A stretch of 63,146 nucleotides of DNA from JACZXC01 sp036447375 (GTDB taxonomy: Bacteria > Myxococcota_A > UBA9160 > SMWR01): NCBI GenBank assembly GCA_036447375.1, contig JAZFUU010000071.1, positions 1 through 63,146 on the forward strand. The letters are read 5' to 3'. This document shows, in pieces, positions 13,254 to 22,486 of the stretch. The position numbers and the translations under genes were made by a program. The number at the start of each line of letters is the position of its first letter. The stretch's first letter is position 1. The notes under the pieces were generated by a model. That model was not told the origin of the DNA. It saw nothing but the letters and a program-made list of their open reading frames with translations, and did no database searches.

Positions 13254-15061
13254 GCGCGGCCTCCCACGGCGTCGACGGGGCTCTCGAGGTCATCCCGCAG
13301 GGCTTGCTCGCTGGCGAGGCGCGAGTAGAGACCGCCGCCGGCGACCAACTGTGCGTGGGTTCCGCGTTCGATGATGCGGCCCTCGTCGAGTACGACGATC
13401 AGATCCGCGGAACGGACCGCGCTGACTCGATGCGAAACCACGATGACGGTTCGCCCGGCAAAGACCTGATCGAGTTCGCGTTGAATCGCCTTCTCCGTCT
13501 CTGCGTCGACGCTCGAAAGCGTGTCGTCGAGGATCAGGATGCGCGGGCGAAGGGCCAGAGCCCGAGCCAGGGCCGTTCGCTGCCGCTGCCCGCCCGAGAG
13601 CATCACGCCGCGCTCCCCCACCACGGTGTCGTAGCCCTGGGGTAGATCCTCGACGTCCTTGGCGAGCTGAGCTCGCCCGGCGGCCTCGGCGACTCGTTCG
13701 CGGTTCGCGTTCTCCACACCGAAGGCGATGTTGTCGGCGAGGCTCATCGAGAACAGGAAGGAATCCTGAGGGACCATCGCGATATTCGAACGCAGCATGC
13801 GCAGGGGCATTCGATTCACATCGATGCCATCGATGAACAGCTCTCCGTCTTCGACCTCGTACAGCCGCGGAATCACCGAGGCCAGGGTGCTCTTGCCGGA
13901 GCCGACCGGGCCGACGATGCCGAGAGTGGTGCCGGCGGGGACCCGCAAGTCGATCTCACGGAGCGCCGGTTCGCGCTGCGAACCGGGGTAGGTAAACGTC
14001 AAGTTTCTGAACTCGATCTCTCCGCGCAGTTCGGTGACGGGCGCGACGTCGGGCCGGTCGGCGATCGCCGGTTCCTCGGAAAGCAGCTCGTCGAGGCGGC
14101 GCATCGCCGCGGTACCCCGCTGAACCAGCGCCACCACCCAACCCATGATCACGGTGGGAAACGTGAGGCTGTAGACGTACATGGCGAAGGTGAAGAACTC
14201 ACCGACGGTCATCGAACCCCGCGTCATCGCCGGGCCCCCGAATACCAGCACGATCCACATGGCCATGGCCGGAAGCATCTGCACCGTTGCGGGCATCAAT
14301 GCGTTGGCCCGGGCGAGGGCGAGCTGACTCCGAAGCAGCGCCTCGTTGGCCCCGGCGAACCGATCGGCCATCACGCCCTCCATGGCGTACGCCTTGACCA
14401 CGGCAACCCCGGAGATGCTCTCCTGGAGCTGGTTCGAGGCCTCGGCCAGGCCCTCCTGGGTGCGAAGACTCCAGTGATGGATCGCTCGGCCCATACCGCG
14501 AGCCATCCAGATGAACGCCGGGTAGGGCACCAAAACCAGCAGCGCGAGGCGCCAGTCCATGTACGCCATGGCACAGAACGAGCCCAGGTAGAGCAGCGGC
14601 GTCTGCACGATATTGAGGACACCGACTCCGAGCATGAGCCGGAGCGCGTTCACGTCGTTGACACAGCGGCTCATGATGTCGCCGGTGCGCCAACGGAAGT
14701 AGAAGGACTGGGGTAGCCGTTGCAACTGGGCGAAAAGGTCGTTTCGTACCTCGTATTCGATCTCGCGGGCCGCGTTGAAGACGAGAGTGCGGGTGAAGAA
14801 GCGCAGCCCTGCGGTCGTGACCACGACCCCCAGCATCCAGAGCAACTTGCGAACGGTTTCGGCCGCCGGTTCGCCTTCCACGACCGAGGCCACCGCGCGG
14901 CCGACGAGCACCGGAAATGCGACGAATCCGATCGTGTAACCAACCGTGGCGACGAGCCAGACAGCGTAGTAGAGGCGATTCCGGTCGATATAACCCCGCA
15001 ACCGCGCCAGGGCCGAACGCAAGGGCGGAAGCCGCGGAAGCGCCGAAGTCGCGGCGCTCAC
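13250..15061 (-). CDS. ABC exporter half-transporter, degenerate-site subunit (MdlA/TM287-like)
   Basis: About 603 residues. Transmembrane exporter domain (residues ~20-310) then NBD with Walker A GPVGSGKST, Q-loop MVPQDSFLF, perfect signature LSGGQRQR, and Walker B ILILDDTLSSVD. The second Asp replaces the catalytic Glu, so the site built on this subunit's Walker motifs should be poorly hydrolytic. It pairs with the FSSGQ signature of the next subunit, completing the asymmetric heterodimer pattern. I choose the GTG at 15061, which overlaps the glycosyltransferase stop (GTGA); the open frame upstream is a shadow of that gene. Confidence 0.92.
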   Translation of the reverse strand: MSAATSALPRLPPLRSALARLRGYIDRNRLYYAVWLVATVGYTIGFVAFPVLVGRAVASVVEGEPAAETVRKLLWMLGVVVTTAGLRFFTRTLVFNAAREIEYEVRNDLFAQLQRLPQSFYFRWRTGDIMSRCVNDVNALRLMLGVGVLNIVQTPLLYLGSFCAMAYMDWRLALLVLVPYPAFIWMARGMGRAIHHWSLRTQEGLAEASNQLQESISGVAVVKAYAMEGVMADRFAGANEALLRSQLALARANALMPATVQMLPAMAMWIVLVFGGPAMTRGSMTVGEFFTFAMYVYSLTFPTVIMGWVVALVQRGTAAMRRLDELLSEEPAIADRPDVAPVTELRGEIEFRNLTFTYPGSQREPALREIDLRVPAGTTLGIVGPVGSGKSTLASVIPRLYEVEDGELFIDGIDVNRMPLRMLRSNIAMVPQDSFLFSMSLADNIAFGVENANRERVAEAAGRAQLAKDVEDLPQGYDTVVGERGVMLSGGQRQRTALARALALRPRILILDDTLSSVDAETEKAIQRELDQVFAGRTVIVVSHRVSAVRSADLIVVLDEGRIIERGTHAQLVAGGGLYSRLASEQALRDDLESPVDAVGGRA

Positions 15062-15726
15062 CGCCGGTACCAGGCCGCGACGCGCTCGCGATCGATGCGC
15101 AGCAACCAGGCCGCGGCGGCCGCCAGGTTGCGAATCACGCTGCGAAAAGCCCCGGCTCTGCGGTAGCGCCGGGCCGACGTCGTCGCCGGCAGCGAGAGCA
15201 GGGTGAGGCGTCCGTGCCGGCGCAGGGCGTGAACCAGATCGAGATCCTCCATGATCGGTGTCTGGGGAACGCCGCCGATCGCTTCCAACGCCGCCCTCCG
15301 CACGAACAACGCCTGGTCGCCGTAGGGCAGCCGAAGCACGGCGGCGCGCAGTCGGGTCCCCCACTCGATCGGGCGTAACCAATAGCGGTCTTCGTCGAGA
15401 CGAAACCGGAAGGCGCCAACGACCACCCGTGGATCCGCCAGGCTCGTGCGTACGGCGGGGGCGAACCCCGGGGGCAACCGCGTATCCGCGTGAAGAAAAA
15501 CGATGGCATCACTCTGGGTCTCGCGGACACCGACCGCGAGCTGCCGAGCGCGACCGCGGGGCGAGGTGCACACCCGGGCTCCCGCCGCCGCAGCCCGTTC
15601 TCGCGTATTGTCGATGCTTCCGCCATCGACCACGAGGATCTCGACATTCGGAGCGGTCGCGCTGGCAATGGCCCCGACGACCTGCTCCGCTTCGTCGAGC
15701 GTCGGAATCACGACGGCAATCTTCAC
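15058..15726 (-). CDS. Family-2 glycosyltransferase (TIGR04283-like)
   Basis: 222 residues. GT-A fold markers: VVIPTLDEAEQV at the N-terminus, ILVVDGGSIDNT for nucleotide binding, FLHADTRLPPG as the DXD-equivalent, YGDQALFVRR and MEDLDLVHALRR with the acidic base. Length and motifs fit the TIGR04283 group, whose substrates are mostly unassigned. It is first in a three-gene unit with the two ABC exporter subunits (GTGA and ATGA overlaps), so a glycosylated product may be exported by that transporter; this is inference. Divergent from purM. Confidence 0.85.
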   Translation of the reverse strand: MKIAVVIPTLDEAEQVVGAIASATAPNVEILVVDGGSIDNTRERAAAAGARVCTSPRGRARQLAVGVRETQSDAIVFLHADTRLPPGFAPAVRTSLADPRVVVGAFRFRLDEDRYWLRPIEWGTRLRAAVLRLPYGDQALFVRRAALEAIGGVPQTPIMEDLDLVHALRRHGRLTLLSLPATTSARRYRRAGAFRSVIRNLAAAAAWLLRIDRERVAAWYRR

Positions 15727-15828
15727 CGATGGACGATAGCAGCCGGCGACACTGCCGCGCCGGAGCGGGCCGCGTCGGCGAGGAGCCGCCGGCGGTGTCG
15801 ACCCCGTGCGACGATCGGTCGGCTGGCG

Positions 15829-15858
15829 TTGGCGGTCCCGGGCCCGCTCCGATATCCA
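15829..15858 (+). promoter_or_regulatory. Weak promoter candidate immediately before purM
   Basis: TTGGCG (15829-15834) is followed by the AT-containing stretch GATATCCA (15851-15858) at roughly normal spacing. The GTG of purM starts only about 7 bases after it and has no Shine-Dalgarno. If real, the transcript would be leaderless or nearly so. Two of six matches are uncertain in the -10 box, hence low confidence. Confidence 0.2.
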
Positions 15859-15864
15859 TCTCGC

Positions 15865-16992
15865 GTGAGCACTCCCGAATCCCCCGGATCACCCGGATCA
15901 CCCACACGCCCGCCGTCCACCGATCCCAGTGCCCCGGCCTACGCTCGGGCCGGCGTGGACCTCGACGGCGACGAGGCCTTCATCGGCCAGATCGGAGAGA
16001 TCACGCGGTCCACCCTGCGACCGGAAATTCTTTCCTCGATCGGAGGCTTCGCCGGGATCTTCAAAGCCCCGGAACGCTACAGCGACCCTCTATTCGTCGC
16101 CGGCGCGGACGGCGTCGGAACCAAACTCAAGCTCGCCGCCGAAGTCGGCCGCTTCGACACCGTCGGCATCGACTGCGTTGCGATGGTCGTGAACGACCTG
16201 ATCGTTCAGGGCGCGGAGCCTCTGGTGTTTCTCGACTACCTGGCGATGGACCGGCTCGACGAGAAGCTCGCCCTCGAGGCGCTTCGGGGCGTCGCCGAGG
16301 GCTGCCGTCGGGCGGGATGCGCCCTGCTCGGGGGCGAAACGGCCAGCATGCCCGGCGTATACGCCCGTGGCGAACTCGAACTGGTGGGCTTCGGCGTAGG
16401 GGTCGTCGAACGCGAGCGCGTCATCGATGGCTCGAGCATCAGCCAGGGAGATGCCATCATCGGACTCGCCTCCAGCGGATGCCACAGCAACGGCTACTCC
16501 CTCGTGCGCCGGATCGTCGAGGAAGGAGTGCGGGCGGGACATATGGACCTCCGTGGCGAACACCCGGAGCTCAACGGCTCCCTCGCGAGTGCGCTCCTGG
16601 CTCCGACCCGGATCTATGTCAAACCGATATTGAACGTCGTACGCGACTACCGCGTGAACGGCATCGTCCACATCACCGGTGGCGGATTCCTCGGCAACGT
16701 ACCGCGGGTGCTGCCCAAGAGCGTACGGGCGCGGATCGACCCCCGTGCCTGGCCGCGGCCGCCGATTTTTGGCCTTTTGCAGAAGCAAGCCGAGCTTCCC
16801 GAGAGCGAGATGTTGCGTGTCTTCAATTGCGGCGTTGGAATGATTCTGATCGTCGCCGCCGACGAAGCCGACGACGTTGCCCTTCGCCTGGAGGCGCTGG
16901 GCGAACGCGCCTATCGCATCGGCCAGATCGAGCCAAGGCTCCCCGACGAGCCCGCCCTCGTGTTCGACGAGCCCCACGCGAACTCGAGCTAA
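15865..16992 (+). CDS. purM: Phosphoribosylformylglycinamidine cyclo-ligase (AIR synthetase)
   Basis: 375 residues including a Ser/Pro-rich N-terminal extension of about 28 residues that the usual ~345-residue enzyme lacks. Forms aminoimidazole ribotide from FGAM with ATP, the fifth step of purine synthesis. Motifs: YARAGVDLDGDEAFIGQI, VAGADGVGTKLKLA, GIDCVAMVVNDLIVQGAEPLVFLDY, LLGGETASMPG, GLASSGCHSNGYSLVR and HITGGGFLGNVPRVLP. The GTG at 15865 gives the shortest protein that keeps the conserved start; no ATG is suitable. No purN follows; instead an FAD-binding-like gene overlaps the stop by one base. Confidence 0.96.
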   Translation: MSTPESPGSPGSPTRPPSTDPSAPAYARAGVDLDGDEAFIGQIGEITRSTLRPEILSSIGGFAGIFKAPERYSDPLFVAGADGVGTKLKLAAEVGRFDTVGIDCVAMVVNDLIVQGAEPLVFLDYLAMDRLDEKLALEALRGVAEGCRRAGCALLGGETASMPGVYARGELELVGFGVGVVERERVIDGSSISQGDAIIGLASSGCHSNGYSLVRRIVEEGVRAGHMDLRGEHPELNGSLASALLAPTRIYVKPILNVVRDYRVNGIVHITGGGFLGNVPRVLPKSVRARIDPRAWPRPPIFGLLQKQAELPESEMLRVFNCGVGMILIVAADEADDVALRLEALGERAYRIGQIEPRLPDEPALVFDEPHANSS

Positions 16993-18422
16993 TGCAAGGT
17001 CTCCCGGTCCTCGACGACTCCGACATTCCCCGTGTCCGGCGCTGGGACGCGGTCGTCCTGGGCGGGGCCCTTCCCGGGCTCGTCACGGCGGCGGTCCTGT
17101 TGATGCGCGGTGCACGGGTTCTGCTCGTGGAAGAAAGCACGGCGCGGGCCGGATTCGCCGGGTTGCGCGAGCCCTTCCTTCTTTCCGACGCGGGCAGCCG
17201 AGGCATCCTCGGCACCTGCCTGCGAGAGATCGGCGTCCCCCTGATCGAGCGCCGACGGATCGTGTCGCATCCCACCGCCTATCAGGTGGTACTGCCCGAC
17301 GCCCGGCTGGACGTGGGCGACCCCGCGCGAACCATCGAGGAAATCGTGGCGTGGGGACTGGCGAAGCCCGAAGAGGCCCAGGCACTGGTGCGAGCGCTGG
17401 CCCATGCCGCGGCGGCGGAGCGGGAGGCCATGCTTCGGTCACCGGTGATTCAAAAGTCGGGGCGCCGGTTGCGTCGCGCCGCGAGGCACTCGCCCGGCCA
17501 CAATGTAGGCGCTGCTTCGGATCGAGCCCTGCGTGAGCGGGGACTGCCGGCCGAGGTGACCGACGCGTCGCCGCGCCTGGCCGCCTACCTGGCCGCGCAG
17601 ACGCGGGCACTTTCGAATCTGGGGAGTCAGTCGCCGTCGCCGGAGGCTCAGGCTCGACTGCTCGGCGCACCCCTCGAAGGAACGGGTGTCCTTCGCGGGG
17701 GATTGCGACAGCTTCTGCGCCAACGCCTCGAATCCCTCTTCGCAGATTTCCGCGCGATCTCCGGCCGACTGCGCCTGATCGGCGTAGCCAACCAGCCCGG
17801 GCTCATCCCGGAGGGTTCGAGCGACATCTGGGTGGGCCGGGTCCTGGTGCTGAACGCGCCGCGCGAGAAGCTGGCCGTGGCCCATGGCGACGAACCGCTA
17901 CCCGACCTGCTCCGTCCCTCCCCCTCCAGTCATCGACGGCTCTGCCTGCACTACCGAGCACGACGGTCGGTGCTGCCCGAGGGCATGGCGCCGCGCGTGA
18001 TCTGCGTAGGGCGTTCGACCGGGCCCCTCGACCCCGGCCACGTGGTCGCGATTCGGGTCTTCCCGGGGTCGAAGCGCGACGATCGCGTAGACCTGGTGGC
18101 CTCGGCGATTCTTCCCGCCGACGCGGATGCGACGAAAGCGCAAGCGGACGTAACCCGCGTGCTCGAAGGCCTGATGCCCTTTACCGGGAACGACGGACTG
18201 CAGCTGGAAACAGCCGCGACGCCGGTCTGGGATATGGACGAACCTCTGCGAGACCCCGGGCCCGGCCGCGGCTGGCCCGGGCCATGCGATATCCGGTTGT
18301 CGTTGAAGCCGCCGATCTACTCGCTGGAAAGAGCCGACGCCGCGGCTCTCGGATTCGAAGGAGATCTCCTGCTCGGCTGGCGAGCCGGGGAGTCCATCGC
18401 CGCCGATCTAGAATCCGGATAG
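16992..18422 (+). CDS. FAD/NAD(P)-binding Rossmann-fold protein of unknown function
   Basis: 476 residues. The N-terminus has a beta-alpha-beta dinucleotide fold, AVVLGGALPGLVTAAVLLMRGARVLLVEES, where GGALPG departs from GXGXXG at the second Gly and a Glu ends the second strand, favouring FAD. The size and general plan resemble phytoene-desaturase-type or NAD(P)/FAD oxidoreductases, but I see no clear C-terminal FAD motif, so the flavin site may be impaired. The ATG shares one base with the purM stop (TAATG), giving a two-gene plus-strand operon. It ends 7 bases from the convergent rel stop. Function not recognised. Confidence 0.7.
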   Translation: MQGLPVLDDSDIPRVRRWDAVVLGGALPGLVTAAVLLMRGARVLLVEESTARAGFAGLREPFLLSDAGSRGILGTCLREIGVPLIERRRIVSHPTAYQVVLPDARLDVGDPARTIEEIVAWGLAKPEEAQALVRALAHAAAAEREAMLRSPVIQKSGRRLRRAARHSPGHNVGAASDRALRERGLPAEVTDASPRLAAYLAAQTRALSNLGSQSPSPEAQARLLGAPLEGTGVLRGGLRQLLRQRLESLFADFRAISGRLRLIGVANQPGLIPEGSSDIWVGRVLVLNAPREKLAVAHGDEPLPDLLRPSPSSHRRLCLHYRARRSVLPEGMAPRVICVGRSTGPLDPGHVVAIRVFPGSKRDDRVDLVASAILPADADATKAQADVTRVLEGLMPFTGNDGLQLETAATPVWDMDEPLRDPGPGRGWPGPCDIRLSLKPPIYSLERADAAALGFEGDLLLGWRAGESIAADLESG

Positions 18423-18429
18423 ACCCGAA

Positions 18430-20583
18430 CTACGGACGCAACCGCTCCACTGTGGACACGCCCTTCACCCGCTCGATCTGCTTCATCACCGCATTCAGCG
18501 TCGCCACATCGACCACCCAGAGATCAAACGTCTGAATCGCCTTGCCAGCCTGGGTGGTGGTCACCCGGGCCGCGCCGATGTTGATACCCGCGGCCGAGAT
18601 GGTCTTGGTCACTTTGGCGAGCAGTCCGGGTTGGTCGGCGGACAACACGCGCATGCGAATGCGCCGCGGAGTCCCGACATCGGGCTGCCACTGAACATCG
18701 ATCCGGCGCGCAGGATCGAGCTCGAATACCTTGGCGCAGTCCTTCACGTGCACCGTAACGCCGCGCCCACGCGTAACGAACCCGATCACGTCGTCGCCGG
18801 GGAGTGGCGCACAGCAGCGCCCGAAGCGAACCATCACATCGGCGTGCCCGCTCACGCGAATTCCCGGCAACGACGGCTTCCCAAGCCGTCGGAAGAAGCC
18901 CCGTCGTCGAGGTGCGTGCTCCGGGACGACTTCGGAAGACTCGCCCCCCTGAAGCGCTCGAACCACCTCAATGGCCGGCAGTCGCCCGTATCCGACCGCG
19001 GAGAACAGATCCTCCACAGACCCGCGGACCCTCTTCTTCGCGATGGGAACCAGACCGTCGCTCTCCACCAGTCGATTCAACGAAAGGCCCGCCCGCCGCA
19101 GCTCCCGTTCCAGGATCTCCCGGCCGATCTCGCGACTGCTCTCCTTCTCCGATGCCCGGATCGCGTGGCGAATGCGGCTGCGAGCCCGGCCCGAAACCGC
19201 GAACTCCAGCCAGTCCTTGCGAGGCCGCTGATCGCGGCTGGTGAGGATTTCAAGAGTGTCCCCATCGCTGAGCGGATGCCTCAGGGCGACGATCTTTCCG
19301 TTCACCTTGGCGCCCGAACAGTGGGCGCCCACCTCGCTGTGGATCGCATACGCGAAATCGATGGGCGTGGATCCGCGCGGCAGGTTGATCACATCTCCCT
19401 TCGGCGTAAACACGAAGACTTCGTCGGGAAAGAGGTCCACCTTGACCGTATCGATGAACTCATGGGGATCCGCGAGCTCTCGCTGCCACTCGAGCAGCTG
19501 CCGCAGCCATGCGAATTTCCCGTCCTCGTCGCTCTCGGCGTGGGCCCCCCCCTCCTTGTATTTCCAGTGGGCCGCGATTCCGAACTCGGCGTCTCGATGC
19601 ATTTCGATGCTGCGGATCTGGATCTCCATCCGTTCACCGTAGGGGCCGATCACCGTTGTGTGCAGAGATCGATAACCATTCGGTTTGGGTAGAGCCACGT
19701 AGTCCTTGAATCGCGCGGGCACCGGTCGCCAAATCGAGTGGATGATTCCCAGGGCCGAGTAGACGTCGTTCGTCGGACCGTCGACGACGATGCGAAACGC
19801 GATCACGTCGTAGATCTCGTCGAGGCTGAGGCCCTGGCTCTCCATCTTGGAGTGAATCGAGGAGAGATCCTTCAGGCGCCCGGTGACCTCACTCCGTAGC
19901 GCGGAATCGGCGAGGCGCTTCGACAGAATGCCGATGACCTCTTCGATATAGACCTCGCGGGCCTTGCGCTTGTTCTTGAGACGCTCTTCGAGATCTGCGG
20001 CGACCCCCGGCTTGAGAACCCTGAACGCGAGATCCTCGAGCTCCTGCTTCATCCAGTTGATACCGAGCCGATGCGCGAAGGGAGCGTAGATATCCAGCGT
20101 CTCCTGGGCGATGCGACGACCTGAATCCTCCGACATGTGCTGGAGAGTCCGCATGTTGTGGAGCCGGTCCGCGAGCATGATCAGCAGGATGCGAATGTCC
20201 TTCGACATCGCGAGCAACATCTTGCGGAAATTCTCCGCTTGGCGTTCTCTCGCCGAGGTGAACTCGATTTTCGCGATCTTGGTCAGTCCGGCCACGAGGA
20301 ACGCCACCGGTTCTCCGAAGAGCCTACGAATCTCTTCTTCGCTGGTGAGCGTATCCTCGATGGTGTCATGCAGGAGGCCGGCGGTGACCGTGATCTCATC
20401 CATCCGGAGATCGACCAGAATCCCCGCCACCTCGAGGGGATGCACGAGATAGGGCTCGCCGGACAATCGTTCCTGCCCTTCGTGGACCTTGGCCGAAAAG
20501 ACGTAGGCTCGCTGGAGCAACGACAGATCGCAGGACGGGTCGTACTCGAGGATTCGGTCGGCGATGTCGTTGAACCGAAGCAT
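18430..20583 (-). CDS. rel: Bifunctional (p)ppGpp synthetase/hydrolase, RelA/SpoT homologue
   Basis: 717 residues, full length. HD hydrolase domain at the N-terminus with intact YLVHPLE (His48) and LLHDTIED (His72-Asp73). Synthetase domain with AFRIVVD, NGYRSLHTTV and MEIQIRS. TGS domain (DEVFVFTPKGDVINLP), a helical region, then VMVRFGRCCAPLPGD with the conserved Cys pair and a C-terminal ACT domain. Both catalytic halves look intact, so it should make and destroy ppGpp. The ATG at 20583 gives MLRFNDI, the usual start. It lies 64 bases downstream of gmk; no rpoZ is found between, where many relatives have it. Confidence 0.96.
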   Translation of the reverse strand: MLRFNDIADRILEYDPSCDLSLLQRAYVFSAKVHEGQERLSGEPYLVHPLEVAGILVDLRMDEITVTAGLLHDTIEDTLTSEEEIRRLFGEPVAFLVAGLTKIAKIEFTSARERQAENFRKMLLAMSKDIRILLIMLADRLHNMRTLQHMSEDSGRRIAQETLDIYAPFAHRLGINWMKQELEDLAFRVLKPGVAADLEERLKNKRKAREVYIEEVIGILSKRLADSALRSEVTGRLKDLSSIHSKMESQGLSLDEIYDVIAFRIVVDGPTNDVYSALGIIHSIWRPVPARFKDYVALPKPNGYRSLHTTVIGPYGERMEIQIRSIEMHRDAEFGIAAHWKYKEGGAHAESDEDGKFAWLRQLLEWQRELADPHEFIDTVKVDLFPDEVFVFTPKGDVINLPRGSTPIDFAYAIHSEVGAHCSGAKVNGKIVALRHPLSDGDTLEILTSRDQRPRKDWLEFAVSGRARSRIRHAIRASEKESSREIGREILERELRRAGLSLNRLVESDGLVPIAKKRVRGSVEDLFSAVGYGRLPAIEVVRALQGGESSEVVPEHAPRRRGFFRRLGKPSLPGIRVSGHADVMVRFGRCCAPLPGDDVIGFVTRGRGVTVHVKDCAKVFELDPARRIDVQWQPDVGTPRRIRMRVLSADQPGLLAKVTKTISAAGINIGAARVTTTQAGKAIQTFDLWVVDVATLNAVMKQIERVKGVSTVERLRP

Positions 20584-20647
20584 CCCGGATGCGTTGCCTC
20601 TGGGTCTGGAGTCTCCGCTGGATTTCTCTTTGATATCAGCCGCTTGG

Positions 20648-21343
20648 CTAAAGTAACCGACGCTCGTCGGAGCGTCCAGCGGCGTCCGCGGAGCCGCGCA
20701 GGGCCGCCAACGCCGGTGCCGGCGCAAACCGGCGACGCAGCGCCGCGACCTCGCCGCATCGCTCGGCGCCGATGATCTCCAGCAGGTGCCCCACGCAGCG
20801 GTCGAGTCGATCGTTGACCACCGCGTAATCGAACTTCTCCGCGCCGGCGAGTTCCCGGCGAGAATGCCGGAGGCGCCGATCGATCTGTTCGCGCGTGTCG
20901 GTTCCACGCGACCGCAGTCGCTCGCGGAGTGCCTTGAGCGACGGCGGCAGCAGAAACACGAAACGCGCATCATCGCGGCGCTCCCGCACCTGGCCAGCGC
21001 CCTGAACCTCGATCTCCAGCAACAGGTCGATTCCATTCTTCAACGGGCCGTCGATCGAGCTCCAGCTCGTCCCGTAGCGATGCTCGTTGTAGGTCGCCCA
21101 CTCGAGAAACGCGCCCGCATCCACCAGGCGCTGAAATTCGTCCTCCGATACGAAGTGGTAGTCGACCCCGTCAACCTCCCGACGGCGTTTCCGGCGAGTC
21201 GTATGCGAGACCGAAAACTCCAGGGGCCGTCCCTCGACTTCACGGTTGGTCTCGACCAACCGCCGACAGACGGTGGTCTTGCCGGTTCCCGAGGCGGCCG
21301 CGACCACGAAGGGAATGCCGAGACGGCCCGGGGCCGCGCTCAC
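20648..21343 (-). CDS. gmk: Guanylate kinase
   Basis: 231 residues, slightly longer than the usual ~205 because of an Ala/Arg-rich C-terminal tail. Converts GMP to GDP with ATP. P-loop AASGTGKTT, the GMP-binding stretch SVSHTTRRKRRREVDGVDYHFVS, FLEWATYNEHRYGTS, and DLLLEIEVQGAGQV. The ATG overlaps the remA stop (ATGA). It is placed in the conserved yicC-remA-gmk block directly upstream of rel. Confidence 0.96.
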   Translation of the reverse strand: MSAAPGRLGIPFVVAAASGTGKTTVCRRLVETNREVEGRPLEFSVSHTTRRKRRREVDGVDYHFVSEDEFQRLVDAGAFLEWATYNEHRYGTSWSSIDGPLKNGIDLLLEIEVQGAGQVRERRDDARFVFLLPPSLKALRERLRSRGTDTREQIDRRLRHSRRELAGAEKFDYAVVNDRLDRCVGHLLEIIGAERCGEVAALRRRFAPAPALAALRGSADAAGRSDERRLL

Positions 21344-21603
21344 GCCTCGCCTCCAGAGCCCTCGGAAGTGAGGCGCGTGGCGATCGTCTCTGGATTGATC
21401 GCCGAAAGGATCAGGTGATCGCTGTCCGTCACGATGATGGATCGCGTGCGGCGACCCTGGGTGGCATCCACCAGCTTCCCGCGGTTCGAAGCTTCGTCGC
21501 GGAGCCGCTTCATCGGCGCTGCCTGGGGCGAGACGATGGCCACGACCCTCGAGGCGACGACGAGGTTCCCGTATCCGATGTTGAAGAGAACCGGGCTACT
21601 CAA
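21340..21603 (-). CDS. remA: RemA-type DUF370 regulator
   Basis: 87 residues, very close in length and pattern to Bacillus RemA: LFNIGYGNLVVASRVVAIVSP, APMKRL, GKLVDATQGRRTR, IIVTDSDHLILSAINPETIA. In Bacillus RemA is a DNA-binding activator of matrix genes; in proteobacteria the role is not well defined. No ATG or GTG is available before the conserved region; I take TTG at 21603, which overlaps the end of yicC by eight bases. The frame remains open upstream inside yicC but has no homology there. Position between yicC and gmk is the classical context. Confidence 0.92.
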   Translation of the reverse strand: MSSPVLFNIGYGNLVVASRVVAIVSPQAAPMKRLRDEASNRGKLVDATQGRRTRSIIVTDSDHLILSAINPETIATRLTSEGSGGEA

Positions 21604-22486
21604 CGTTCTGTACCTGTTCTCGAATGCGCTCGATCTCGGCCTTGAGTTCGACGACGTGGTGAGCGATGGGCGCATCGTTTGCCTTGGACCCGATCGTGTT
21701 CGCTTCGCGGCCGAGTTCCTGAAGCAGGAAGTCGAGCCGGCGACCCGCGGGCGACCCGACACCCGCCGATTCGACGATCGTCCGAAACTGATTCACGTGG
21801 CTGCGCAGGCGCACGATTTCCTCGGTCACATCCATCCGATCCGCCGCGATCACGATCTCCTGGTGGAGCCGAGCCTCATCGTAGAGGCCGGTGTCCTGCG
21901 CCAGCTGCTCAGCGCGTTTGCGCAGCCGGTTCTTGGCGAGATCCCGGACCGTCCCCTCCCGCTCCTCAAGGATATCGGCAATTCCGACCACCCCCTCCAG
22001 ACGGGACAGGACATCGCGCTCCAGGGCCGCGCCCTCCACCCGCCGCATCTCGTCGAGGGCATCGAGAGCGGCATCCACAGCGTCGAGCAGCGTCGGCCCC
22101 AGCGCCTCGCCCGCGAGTACCGGTTCGACGAAGCGCGCGACTCCGGGCAGCCCCAGCGCGGTACCCACATCGAGGGCCCCATCCAATCCCTCGCTCTCCC
22201 GAAGTCGCCGTGCCGCCTGGGCGTACTGGGCGGCAGCGCTCCAGTCGACCTCGAGTTCCGGCGCCGGGGTCGACCCCGGGTGCGGTATCACGCTCAGATC
22301 GACCTTCCCGCGGGCGACCTGACGGGAGATCCGGGCACGGATCTCAGCGTCCAGATCGGCCGCCTCTCGGGGCAGGCGAACCCGCGCATCCAGAAAACGA
22401 TGATTCACCGAACGCACTTCGACGTCGAATTCCCTCGACTCCACCTGGAAGGAAACCCTTCCGAATCCGGTCATGCTTCGGATCAC
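21596..22486 (-). CDS. yicC: YicC-family endoribonuclease
   Basis: 296 residues, normal length. N-terminal MIRSMTGFGR and EVRSVNHRFLD, then the C-terminal DUF1732 part: DVTEEIVRLRSHVNQFRTIV, GRRLDFLLQELGREANTIGSKANDA and LKAEIERIREQVQNVE. Members cleave RNA (E. coli YicC acts on the sRNA RyhB); the local substrate is unknown. The ATG overlaps the heptose-kinase stop by four bases. First of the yicC-remA-gmk-rel series. Confidence 0.94.
   Translation of the reverse strand: MIRSMTGFGRVSFQVESREFDVEVRSVNHRFLDARVRLPREAADLDAEIRARISRQVARGKVDLSVIPHPGSTPAPELEVDWSAAAQYAQAARRLRESEGLDGALDVGTALGLPGVARFVEPVLAGEALGPTLLDAVDAALDALDEMRRVEGAALERDVLSRLEGVVGIADILEEREGTVRDLAKNRLRKRAEQLAQDTGLYDEARLHQEIVIAADRMDVTEEIVRLRSHVNQFRTIVESAGVGSPAGRRLDFLLQELGREANTIGSKANDAPIAHHVVELKAEIERIREQVQNVE

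Noticed and set aside
15258..16991. Upstream part of the frame leading into the FAD-like gene
   Set aside because: It is antisense to the glycosyltransferase and out of frame with purM; the real gene starts at 16992.
20584..20647. rpoZ expected between gmk and rel
   Set aside because: The 64 bases are too short and contain no omega-like sequence.
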